Of a DNA stretch of 64,000 nt, positions 35,470-46,266 are shown piece after piece; positions within the stretch are counted from its first letter, which is position 1; every line of letters begins with the position of its first letter. Location of the stretch: NCBI RefSeq assembly GCF_003597395.2, contig NC_133778.1:26320287-26384286 (forward strand), read 5' to 3'. This DNA is from Chelonoidis abingdonii. Taxonomy: Eukaryota; Chordata; Testudines; Testudinidae. The notes below the pieces were generated by a model. That model did no database searches. It saw nothing but the letters and a program-made list of their open reading frames with translations, and was not told where the DNA came from. The translations under genes were made by a program, and so were the position numbers.

Positions 35470-36530
35470 CACAGGGTGTAATCCACAAAGCTATTTGGGT
35501 GCCTAAGATCTGATTTTAGCCACAAAACCAACTCTTGGTTGCTGCCTAACCCTGTAGAAGCCTAATACTTTTTGCCTCTGGGCATGTGCGCTGAAGCCTC
35601 GCTCTAGGCACCCAGATGCCTGTCTCCTGCCTAAGCCCCAGAGGGATTTATAACCTAGGGAAAATGGACATTTGACTGCCTATATTGCATGTGGATACCT
35701 GATCCAGTTGGCATCTGCAGAAGCCTTCTACCATATCAGGCTCCTTCAGCGGAGTTCAGCTCGGGTGGGGAGAAGGAGACAAGACAGAGGGCCTCCCTCA
35801 TAACCTTTAGCCCACAGGTTAGGTTACTTAGGCTGTTGAAGACAACTTCCTGCACCTGCTTCAAATTTTGAGGGACAGAAGGGATTGACTGGGGCTGAGT
35901 CAACTCTTAAGTGAGTTATCTAGTCACTAGGCTGTGGGATATTCTGAAGTGGAGCTCCTTCAATCTCACCTATTAAAGTTGTTTCACTTTGATTAAACAA
36001 TGGAATAATTAAATATTAATGGGGCCAGTGAAGAAGTTAGAATGACTCTATAGACTAGTGGTTAGAGTACTCACTTGAGAAACAGCTGAGCTTTGATCAA
36101 CTCTTTTCTCCTCCTACAAAGAAATGGGGGACTTAAACTAGGGGTCCTCTACATGTTTGGTGAGTACAGTCCTTTTCCCTCCCCTGCTGCGGTTTTGTTT
36201 CAGGCCTGCAGATGACTTACGGTAGGTGGCAGAATGCCTATCTTCCCCCAGTGTATGGATCACAAGTAGAAGGAAGTGCCTTTCTCAGAGGGGTGGGGCT
36301 TAGCCCATACCCCTCTTATTAGCATCTTCTATTGGCTAGTTTAGGCAGTTGCATGCCATGCTGGTATTGTGGATTGCATTTAGACCTCTTTCTCTTCCAA
36401 TTCATTGTATAGGAAGCCAAGGCATCTAACTGAGGGTCCTGTGATTTTTTTCTTTTAATAGAAGTCAGAGTTAGGTACCACAATACTCAGCATCGCAACA
36501 CGCAAGTCCTTTTTATGGCTCTGGGATAAG
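35470..36530 (+). repeat. Unnamed dispersed repeat, family F (copy 2)
   Basis: Colinear with 9360-10130 in blocks such as 'gcctccctcataacctttag', 'aggctgtgggatattctga' and 'aattcattgtata'. It contains a tRNA-like box 'ctagtggttagagtactcac' at about 36055. Its left part starts near 'gtgtaatccacaaagc'. Non-coding. The class is unknown. Confidence 0.5.
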
Positions 36531-37266
36531 GCTGCACCTTTAGGGTACAAAAAAAAGAGGGATGTCCAAAATGATCCTGAGCCTCTAAAACTAGAGATCT
36601 GGAAGTGTGTCCTAAGCACCCGTATGGATTTCCCTGGACTACTACCTCAAAAAAGGGACAAGCCTGAGAAAAATCTGGAGAGAAGTCAATCCTAATCTTG
36701 GCCCTAGAGCTAATTTTCCAGATGGCCCCAATTTGGCCTCCCTTTTTGGACCAGCAAAATTACAGATGCAAATACCTGTGGGTAAAATTAACATCACTTA
36801 AATGCTTATGTATCTCATATAGTGGGCAATTAAGTAGCTGGGTGTCTAAAAGCTATTAATTGTACCTGCAAAAAACTATGGGGGCAAATTTGAATGCAAA
36901 GAGACAAACTGGCCTTTAAAAAAATCACCATTAGGATGACCTGATTTTTTATTTTTTTTCCCCAATGAATGCTGATAATTTCATACTCTCATGTTAATTC
37001 ACCCCTCTGAGGGTCCAGTTCCATAACTACACTTGTGAATGGCTTTGCTCATGTAAGCAGTCTTGTGTTTGCAGGATTCAAACACGTTTTAGTGGAGTTA
37101 AGTCGGGGATTACTTTGTCCCAATATTTATCACCAAAAAGCACCAGAATCACTTCACTTTTTGGCAATATGCAGCCTGCTAGCCGGAGTGGGAGTTTGGT
37201 TGGGATTAGCCGGGGATAAGGTGGTGTTGTCTCAGCCTCATGGCAGTTGAGGAGTGCACAGTTAGT
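36531..37266. other. Gene-free stretch
   Basis: No recognisable gene or defined repeat. Confidence 0.4.
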
Positions 37267-37271
37267 GTAGT

Positions 37272-38011
37272 TGTCAAGGTTCCTTCCCCACTCTGAACTT
37301 TAGGGTACAGATGTGGGGACCTGCATGGACACTTCTAAGCTTAATTACTAGCTTAGATCTGGTATCACTGCCACCACCCCCAAGTACCCACTTTTTCCCT
37401 GGGTAGTCTTGAGGGATTTCACCAATTCCCTGGTGAACACAGATCCAAACCCCTTGGATCTTAAAACAAGGAGAAATTAACCATCCCTCATCCTTTCCCC
37501 CACCAATCCCTGGTGAGTCCAGATCCAATCCCTTTGGATCTAAAAAACAAGGAAAAATTAATCAGATATTAAGAAAAAAGGCTTTTAATTAAAGAAAAGA
37601 AGGGTAAAAGAAAATCCTCGGGAGATTAGCATACCAGCTACTCTCACAGACAACAGATTCAAAACACAAAGGATGTTCCCCTGGGCACAAATTTAGTTAC
37701 ACAAAAAAACCAAAAACTCATATACCCAATTTGATTCTAACTCAATTTGCGTATGACAGGCTACAAAGAAATAAACATAAACCTATTTATTCCTTTCTAA
37801 AACTTACTGCAGTGATCAGAGGCTGGTTCCTTGATCTTTTTCACACTGGTAGAAACTGAAACTCTCGAACACAGGAAAAACTTCCCTCCTTCCTCTTGAA
37901 ATGTCTTGTTCCCCCATTGGTTCCTCTGGTCAAGTGTTAGCTAGGCTAGGTGAACTTTTTAACCCTTTACAGGTAAAAGAGGCATTAACCCTTAACCATC
38001 TGTTTATGACA
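37272..38011 (-). mobile_element. Solo LTR, family A (copy 2)
   Basis: Reverse-oriented relative of 50-931. On the plus strand it starts TGTCAAGGTTCC and ends CTGTTTATGACA. It is flanked by a perfect 5-bp duplication GTAGT at 37267-37271 and 38012-38016. It is 740 bp, shorter than copy 1. It has no internal region of its own. The 84-residue frame at 37274-37528 is chance. Confidence 0.92.
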
Positions 38012-38016
38012 GTAGT

Positions 38017-39473
38017 CAAACCTGACACCATGAAGGTGGCAATCTAATATATTGTTTAAAATAATTAAAACTAACCTGGAACCACACTGACTAAAGTGCC
38101 TTAATCATATGGATATTGCAGGATGTCAATACAGGGTCAGAGTTAGTTTGGTCAGGTGGCCTAACTGCATATTGCTGTACCTTAACATCTTTGGATTTCT
38201 TTATATTTAATCTTAACACTGAATCCCCTGTGTCTATAATGTTTGATTTAGGGATAATTACAGAAATTTCCTAACTTCTTTTTTTTAAATGATGATTCAT
38301 CTAAACCAAAATGTTTGGCAGAAACATTTCAGTTTCAACAAACTTCTGCTCTTAGGAAAAGATGTAGGCAGTACGGTCTAGTAGTCAGAGCAGGATTTGG
38401 CATCAGGAATCAAGCCGATAGTCAGAAGCAAGGTATGGAGCAGGAGTGAGACTGGAATCAAGAACAAGGTTGGATGTAGATCGCAGAAGAGAAGCAAAGA
38501 TCAGGGTCCAATACAGCAGCAACAACAGGGTGTTTGCGCAGTTGGTCAGATAACCCATCTAGCTTCCTGATTTAAGTGGTGGGTATGAGACAATTAGGTG
38601 CCCTGGCCTTGTAGCCCTGCCATGCAGTTTTGAAATGTTAGAATGTACTTGACATGGAAATTCCAACCTTTGCCTAACTCTAATTACAGTATCCTGTAAT
38701 ACATCTTACCCTAAATTTCTGAGATATGCTGTCATCCTTAACTCATTTTATTAATGTAGTTTTTATCTAGGATGTATAGTAGAGGACTGATCTAAAGTAT
38801 CTCAAAGTCAATAGAATGATTTTGGATCAGGTTGTAAATATGCAACTCACTTCCTTATTATAACAACAAATAATACTTCTGATTTATCTTGTTTAAGAGC
38901 CTTAAAATTCATATTATGAATTCAGTAAAAAGGACTTCAGTTTTGGAAATATTATTTTTTACAAATTATTGTTTGGTAAATTTTAAAAAGTCTCCAGATT
39001 AGAAAGGCTATGAATGGTTATTTTGCTGTGAAGGAAATATATGAACCCAGTCAGTAGTGTTAATTACAGACTAAGTATTACCAGATTTTAACATTCTTAG
39101 CATGCTTTGAAGATTGATTAATAAGAATGCTACTGAGCTGACACACTGGAATCATTTTCAACATCATTACTTTGTCCCTTGAACAACTCAAGTTCAAACC
39201 CACGGGATTTGGCAACACTTATTAAAACAAACATTACCAAACACAACTTAATTTCTGAAGGACAAACTTCTATAATAATAAAAGTATTTGCATGGGCTAC
39301 ACTGGGAGGTGATGCAAACCACATAAAGGATATAGGAGATCAAGGTTAGAGTTATTTGCAGGAAATAATAAAATGAGATTTAACCTGGAAAATGTGAACT
39401 AAATTAAAGCACAGATATACAATGGAAGGCTGATGCTCAAGAGCAAAAATCCCATAAAAGAAGTGCGGTAATA
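38017..39473. other. Gene-free stretch between two solo LTRs
   Basis: No viral coding sequence is present, so the LTRs on either side do not bound a provirus. At 38360-38620 there is a purine-rich block ('gtacggtctagtagtcagag', then repeated 'caggagt/caagg' units) that may be an old repeat. Confidence 0.45.
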
Positions 39474-39478
39474 GCAGT

Positions 39479-40513
39479 TGTGGTAAACGTCTGTCTCAAA
39501 TCTGGACTTAGCGTTCAAAATCTGAGTGTTTACTGTGAACCTCCCCCAAACTTATACCCAGCTTGGATCTGATATCACTGCCACCAACCAGGATTTTTTT
39601 TTTAGGGTTCCTGGTTACCCCGAGTCACCCCAACCTTTCCCTGGGGGACCCCCCCAAGACCCAGACCCCTGGGTCTCCCTATCTCATCCCCAGCTCCCCC
39701 ACCCGTTTTCCCTGGATGAGCCTGGGTGATGCTTAACTCCTTGAATGCAAAACCAAGAGAGCTATTTACCTCCCTCGAGGCTATGCATTCAAAGCTAGTC
39801 ACAGCTAACACACCAGGAGATTCCCCCTCCCTTGTCTCATAGCAGTAACTGAGAGAAACACCTCCAAACAGGAGAACAGAATTGATTCTTCTCTCTTCCC
39901 GTAGCCTGTCCTTTCTCTGTCTATATTATAATATATTATCTTATGTAATGCTTCCCGCCCCCCTCCCTGTCTTCCCATGAGGGAGACAATACTTGGTACA
40001 GAAATTTCTATCCTTTGCCTCACTAGAAAAAGAAAAACTCCACAAGTTTAAAAAAGAAAGATTTATATAAAAAGAAAAAAGTACAAACATATTACTGCAT
40101 AAGAAAACTAGTACAGGGAATATGGCTTATAATATATATATTATAATGAGATGGTATTAGAGAAGATATGTCCTCTGATATGTTAAACCATCCTATCAAA
40201 TGCAACACCCATGTAAAATACAATCAAAGACAATCACAGCCGATACTTTGTTTCCTTATATCACACGTATGAGTAGAAATTTGAAGAAGATGGATGTGTG
40301 TGGGGGTGTGTGTGTGGGTTAGAAGAAAGCTTGTTTACTACAGCCGAGAAACAACAAGCCCAGAACAAAGCCAAAAACGCTTTCAGAGTTCCCACCCTTA
40401 CTTTTGAAAAATCCGGTTTCCTGATTGGTCCTCTGGTCAGGTGTTTGGTTCCCTTTGTAAACCCTTTACAGTAAAAGAAAATTAACCCTTACCTTACCTA
40501 TCTACTTATGACA
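39479..40513 (-). mobile_element. Solo LTR, family A (copy 3, divergent subfamily)
   Basis: On the plus strand it starts TGTGGTAAACGTCTG and ends CTACTTATGACA. It is flanked by a perfect 5-bp duplication GCAGT at 39474-39478 and 40514-40518. It shares with copies 1 and 2 the terminal 'accctttacag...ttaaccctta' region and the 'gatctgatatcactgccacc' block. At 1035 bp it is longer, with an extra central part. A TG tract (about 40298-40318) and a TA tract (about 40131-40140) lie inside. Confidence 0.9.
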
Positions 40514-40647
40514 GCAGTCAGCAAATAAGATATGTAAATACAATTTTCAGAAACATCAAAGTCCCATTTGCAAAAGGTCCTACATCATTTTTGAACATTA
40601 GACTTATGCTTCTAATTCACCTGTACCCCGATGTTTACAGGTATTTG

Positions 40648-41539
40648 TGTTAGGGGGACTTTCCCTTCACCCCTGGTTCTGGTCACACAGACAGAAGGCA
40701 GAAGTCTGAAGTGCAGGCAATGTGATGTTTATTGGGGTTAGTTTCAAGCAAGCATGCTGATAGCTCTGATGCTGCAGAGCCTTTTCCCAGTGTTCCAGTC
40801 GTCCCTCCCACCCCCTTAGCAGGCATAATTGTACCTGTAGTGCATGCCCTTGGCACCACCCCTTACATTTCTGTAATGGAGGGTAGTGAGTCTGGGGTCT
40901 TAGTACTATCTCTTCTGTATCCCATGGGAGGGGTAAGGAGTGAGGTTGTGCTTTGGTCAGGGACAGGCATTTCTTTGGCTTTTAGTTTTCAGAGTAATTA
41001 TCACTTTAAAAGTTTTTTTTCTCCTGCTGATGATAGCTCATCTCAATTGATTAGACTCTTCCTGTCGGTATGCATACTTCCACCTTTTCATGTTCTCTGT
41101 ACGTATAAATATCTCCTGTCTGTGTGTTCCATTCTATGCATCCGAAGAAGTGAGCTGTAGCTCACGAAAGCTTATGCTGAAATAAATTTGTTAGTCTCTA
41201 TGGTGCCACAAGTACTCCTGTTCTTTTTTTGGTTTTTAGTGTTTCTTATACCTTCCCCCCCCATTCCCCTTGCCCCTTCTGACTGGTTGCTTGACCTGGG
41301 TTTGAGAGAGGAGCCAGGCAACCTTCCAGTGCATGTTTGTATATTTCACCCCCACTATACCTAGCGACACTTTAGCTCTATCCCTTATCTTTTCTCATTA
41401 TACTAACAAACCCATCTGGCTGGGCAGAAGCAACATAGAGTGTCTTTCTTTGTTCACACATATTCGTAAAGATATAAGAGTATCAAAAATCAAACCCAAA
41501 AGTCTATCCCAGGCTAACAAACAGGACTATATATTAACA
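40648..41539 (-). mobile_element. LTR, family D, split by a Penelope-like insertion
   Basis: On the plus strand it starts TGTTAGGGGGACTTTCCC, and its right part carries 'gggtttgagagaggagccag' and 'gtgcatgtttg'. It probably ends at 'attaaca' (41539). AATAAAC on the minus strand (about 40732-40726) suggests the orientation. The flanks ATTTG (40643-40647) and ATTTA (41540-41544) match at four of five bases. About 247 bases at 40987-41233 are a later insertion. The 142-residue frame at 40732-41160 spans the junction and is spurious. Confidence 0.65.
40987..41233 (+). mobile_element. Penelope-like terminal fragment inserted in an LTR
   Basis: It interrupts the LTR and is flanked by TTTTAGT at 40980-40986 and 41234-41240, a plausible 7-bp duplication. 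Its 3' part reads 'cacgaaagcttatgctg', 'aataaatttgttagtctc' and 'ggtgccacaagtactcctg', the hallmark Penelope-like terminus of reptiles. A hammerhead-like core spans 41142-41169: CCGAAGA, a spare A, hairpin GUGAGC-UGUA-GCUCAC (41150-41165), GAAA. No coding sequence remains. Confidence 0.75.
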
Positions 41540-41576
41540 ATTTAGTTGCCTATAAGGTGCAGGTACATGCCTAGTT

Positions 41577-41636
41577 GGATTTTCAAATGTGCATTGTCAT
41601 CTAACTCCTTAGATTTCAATGGTGTTTTTGAAAATC
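41577..41636. repeat. Short palindromic repeat (GATTTTCAAA type)
   Basis: 'ggattttcaaatgtgcattg' faces 'gtttttgaaaatctgtgca' across the centre 'agatttcaatgg'. This is a common short palindromic repeat of amniotes. Confidence 0.5.
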
Positions 41637-42309
41637 TGTGCACCTATGTACATCTTTAGGTGACTAATTACCTATTTAAGTGTGACCCTTAGGCACCTTT
41701 ATAATGTTTATCCATGATCTTTCAGTAGACATTAACTATGACAGCAGAAAAAAAAAAAAAGCTTATGTAATTGTGAGCTTTATACACAGAGGAAGTTGAG
41801 GAAGGTGTTAGTCCCTCTCTTTATGGGACGATGATGCTACACCAAGAATACAGCATTTGCTTCTGTCAACTCAGATATCCTAAAAAAGTCAACAAATTGG
41901 ACTGAATTCAGAGAGGAATAACAAAATAATTAAGACACCAAAAGGATTGACATACACAGAAAGGGAGAAAGAGCAAAGTTCAGATTTTAGAAACTGACTC
42001 TATTTTTGCAGCAGTAATCTTGCACCCTCAGTTATTGGCAGGCACAACTAATGTAACTTGAACAACAGAATACTAGATTAGAGAGGCACAGTGGGGTTGG
42101 TATATCTTCAGTTCTGTTTGCAGTTGCTGAAGGGGAGCGGGAACAGGCAAAAGGGGTGGAACTAGGGGCTAGCCTCCCCAGGGGGGGCTCCTCTCGCTGC
42201 TATGATTTCACCCAGTCTCTCCTGTTGAAGTTACTCCACTGTGGATAAATAACTAAATAATCATTGAAACAGGTACACAAACTTGGGCCTTACCACTGTT
42301 GAGGAAGTG
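41637..42309. other. Gene-free stretch
   Basis: Contains an A run near 41748-41760. No gene is recognised. Confidence 0.4.
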
Positions 42310-42897
42310 CCCTAAGGCCCCTAACCACTAGGCTGTAAGGCCATCCTCTCTCTTTGGAGGGATGACAGTTAAATTCATTATTATTTAATCACTTACACAA
42401 AGCAGAACAGCTTCAGCAAGAGAGACTGAAGAAGACCAACCACAGACTCTGCGGTAGCCCAGGGGAGACCCACTTTCATATCGGTCCTCCAATTACTGTT
42501 TGTTTATACACAATGGAAGAATTTCAACAGAAGATATTGAGACACCCATTTCAGAATATCCTATAGCCTGCTGGCTGGGACATTCTCTTCCAATGTAGAA
42601 CGCTGTTACTCCACAGACAAAGGGAATTAAATGACTGTCTGTTATGCCCCAGCTGAATTCTCTAACCTATGGGTTAAAGCTTATAAGGGAAGTAGCACCG
42701 CACCCATTTTGTGAATGTAGCCTATTAAAAATGTCCAGAAAGAAAATGTTTCAGGTAGAACAAAATGTTTAGTTTGACTGGAAATAAACTTTTTTAATTT
42801 ACCAATTTTGGGGGGAATTTACAAATTCAGTTAGACCCAACCCCATTTTTCTCCAGAATTGCCCTCAAACTGAAAAGTCAGTTAGTTGCCCAGCTCT
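42310..42897. repeat. Unnamed repeat with tRNA-like arms, family E (copy 2)
   Basis: Colinear with 33810-34246. Shared blocks include 'ccactaggct', 'tttatacacaatggaagaat...caacag' (compare 'tttatacacagaacagtttc'), 'tatcctatagcctgctgg', 'gggttaaagcttataagg' and the T-rich tail ending 'cccagctctaa'. Both copies end with the same tail, so the tail belongs to the element. Non-coding. Confidence 0.5.
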
Positions 42898-43361
42898 AAT
42901 ACCAAGCCTCATTTTAATTATCAACTACAGGCACTCATTTGGATGAAGAACTAAACTAGCTAAACCCCAGACTATCCTGTATGCACTGATAAATAACCAT
43001 GTGGTAGTGAGAATTGACTACATGATCTGGGATTTTTTCCCAGTTCTAATTTCTATTTGAGATATATTATTTTGAAAGGCTCCATAATGTAATTAGTGAT
43101 TATTATTATAATTGGCTTTGTCATTAGTTCACTAAATATTTTGATGACTGACATCTGTAGTATGTGATATTCAAAGCAAGAATTAGTCCTTAAATTTAGC
43201 TGTAAAAATGCTTTAACATATGTACATTATGAATATAAGTAACTTCTCACATTTGTAAAAGCAATGCAGTGCTGGGGTCCTGCCTGGGCAGATCAAAAAT
43301 TACTGTATAGTACAGTGCAGGGGCAGGACACAACATACAGTATGTTGTAATTGTGTGATTT
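42898..43361. other. Gene-free stretch
   Basis: AT-rich sequence with no recognisable features. Confidence 0.4.
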
Positions 43362-43870
43362 TGTAACACACTGGTCTGCCCCTTTAAGTGGCAGCCAGCC
43401 CTGTTCTGAGGCAGAACCACTTCAAGAACAGGTGTTTGTGCTTGGTAGAGGGGATTGCCTGATCAGCACTAGATTCCTATAAAGACTATATGACTGTACT
43501 TTAAATAGTAGAGCTGCAGGAAGGAGGTGGGGGTTTGAAGCAGATGTCCTTTCAGGTAGGAAGTGTATAGCAGGATGGGGGAAGCTGCTAGAAGCAGGAT
43601 TGCTCCATCAAGGAAGGCCCTGGGTCAGGGGAAAGGTAGATGTTTAATTTTTCTATTTTGGGGTTTGCTCTAGGTTCTCAGTGCAGCAAACTTAGATAGT
43701 GCCTGGAAAAAAAAGGGTGTGTGAGAGAGATCAATCCCTTCTGGGCCAGAGACACAGGCCAGCAGCTTACAGACTTCTGAACTAATGTGTGTCTCCTTTC
43801 ATGTGATAGCCCCCAACAAATGCAGCTCATTTAGAGAATGAGAGGGATACGCCCATGAAACACGTTTGTA
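43362..43870 (+). mobile_element. Possible LTR remnant
   Basis: It starts TGTAACACACTGGTCTGCCC, then 'ccctttaagtggcagccag' and a TATA-like 'cctataaagactatatg'. This layout resembles a family of turtle LTRs. No 3' end or duplication was found. Confidence 0.3.
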
Positions 43871-46198
43871 TTACAGTTCACATTAAAATGCAGAAAGCAA
43901 TCTGACCCAGTAAGTGTTTTTGATGTACCTTATGTACAAGGTTGCTAATGTTGGAAGTGAGATAATAAGATCAGAAAATAGTATGTTATTAAGGCAGATA
44001 CCAATGGTAGATAGTCAAAGGATACAAAAAAAGATCCTCAGTCCTACAATCATATTACATAAAAAATCATATGTATGACTACAAAAAAAGAGAAATAGAG
44101 ATACTCTTATTATGGTACAATTTTTCATTTAATAAATTAAAATTGTATTGAGAAAGCATTTTGAATATTTTCAAATTGGCCCAAATCCTATTGTCTTCCT
44201 CATGTAACTAGACCTATTCAAATTAGTAGGATTACCCTGACTGGAAGCAAGATTCTGGAAATCTGGACACTGGCCAAGCCAATAAATTGTTGCCTGTTAC
44301 CATGTAGTATGAATGGACAACTGACTTTCTTGAATAAGACATGCAGCCAAATATTGTATTGAGGAGCAATGCGAAGGACCAAATCCTCTTCACCTTAAAC
44401 ATGAATAGTTGCATTCCAAAGGAATGTTGGCTACCTAGCACTCTCCAAAAATAAACAAATAGAAATATTCAGGGAATACAAAAAATATACAATCACCCAT
44501 TGTCCTGTGCTGCTCTTTCTAGCTATCCCATAGTGATCTGCATTATGTGTATTTAATTTTGTATATATTTTTGTTAGGTTAAGTGGTCCAGTCCTCTAAT
44601 ACACTTGTTCCCAACTTCTTTGACAACCCAAAACAGTACTAAAGCTGGCTTAACAGGTTGAGTGATAATATCCTGTGCCTATTGTCTAGACTTGTCAGAA
44701 TGAACCCTACTCCACACCCTGGCACAGGAGCCAGGACTGGGGAAATGAGGACATGGCCAGAATGTCCATAGAAACTAGCAATCTCTAGCTGCTAGAATAG
44801 TCTTTATTGCCACATAGACAACTGATGTCAAATAGAATAGTTCTGTGGCAGCCTAAAATGCATTGAGGACAGGTCTGTCAGCTGGATGGCCCCAGGATTG
44901 GGAAGGCACAAAGACAGCTTTGCATCACCCCTCCTGTGGTTTACTAAGTATGGATCAGAATCTGAGTTTGTATTTTGGATCCCATTTGTGTTTTCCCCTG
45001 GAGTGCTTTGCTCATCAATTTCATTTTGCTATTTCATAAAGTTTTTTCATTGTATTATTGTGATAAATAGATTAGAAAAGGAAACAGTACTGAGAGGGTG
45101 CTTCATTTAAGGCCAGTGTCATCTATCTAAAATGCAATGGAGTAAAAGTGGGTGAGCATACTTGAGATTACTAAAAGCATAAATAGACTGTTAATACACA
45201 TCATGGGCTCTTAAACTGCAATCTTTTCACCTGAATAATTACAGTAATAAAGGTTGATTATTTGTGTTTGTTCCAAGTGCCTGTGATGATCATGTCTATT
45301 CCTTGCAAATACGCAGGAAAAATAAGCAAGCATTCAGTTTGGCAGATTTCCTTTCTGATTAGTAGATAACTGGCATTCTGGGCAAACTTTCCTTTTATAG
45401 GTTAGGGTAAATAAACCCTTGAGCTATACTCAGGAAGATTTTAATTCCCAGATGTCTGTATCAGAGAGTCCTCTAGTATTTGAGTTACTGAATAGGAAAC
45501 ATATCTATCTTGATTGTTCAATGACTTTTTATTAGCAAGGACATTTTGCCCCTTCTCTTCTATATGTAGTAGAAATGCAATAATTAAGTGCCACTCTTTA
45601 AAATTCTAGATCTCACCCAGTGAATGCATTCAAAGGTAGTAGTTCACCTCTCTCCCTCTTTCCTCCCCTTATTTTCAAATTCCCATTGCTGTTTTACAGT
45701 GAAATCAAATATGGTCTAAAGGTGCATAGATCTGGCTAATCATTGGGTTACTCACTCTATCGGGTTAGGTAGTTTAGACTTCCCATTCATAATGTACCAA
45801 GTCTATTGATGTGTGCATGTGTTTGTGAGAGAACTTGTAACAAGACCGTCTTTGCACTATGCCAGGGAGTGTGTGTCCTATATAGGGTTCCCTACATCTT
45901 GGGGGTGGAGGGCCCTTATCACAGTAGAACTGCAGTGGGATCTGTGAAACCCGCTGAGGGCAAACATGCTCCCTGAATGCCAAAGCAGCCAGAACTCATA
46001 CATTTTTTGTTATGGGGGGGCATTGCCCAGGTGAGAACACTATCTTAAGACCTCTGAAAAGGCTGTAGCAACCAGGTTTAAAAGCATGCTACAACAAATG
46101 TCACTTGTCTTTACTTGGCAATGTTCAACATCTGTACTTCTGCCGCCTTATTTTTGCCTATTTTGAAAGGTGACAAACATTTTGCAAATCTAAGGATA
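43871..46198. other. Gene-free stretch
   Basis: Unique-looking, AT-rich sequence. The 69-74-residue frames lack recognisable motifs. Confidence 0.4.
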
Positions 46199-46266
46199 GA
46201 TCTTCAGTTAGTGCAGACTGACTGGTCAGTGGATCTATGCTAACTTACACCAACTGAGGCTCTGGC
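46199..46266. repeat. Decayed palindromic repeat
   Basis: 'gatcttcagttagtgcagac' faces 'ttacaccaactgaggctctgg', matching the inverted ends of the short amniote palindromes. Confidence 0.4.

Noticed and set aside
37272..40513. A provirus bounded by two LTRs
   Set aside because: Each LTR has its own complete target-site duplication and the DNA between them has no viral genes.
40732..41160. 142-residue open frame, plus strand
   Set aside because: It crosses the junction between an LTR and a later Penelope-like insertion, so it cannot be an ancestral gene.
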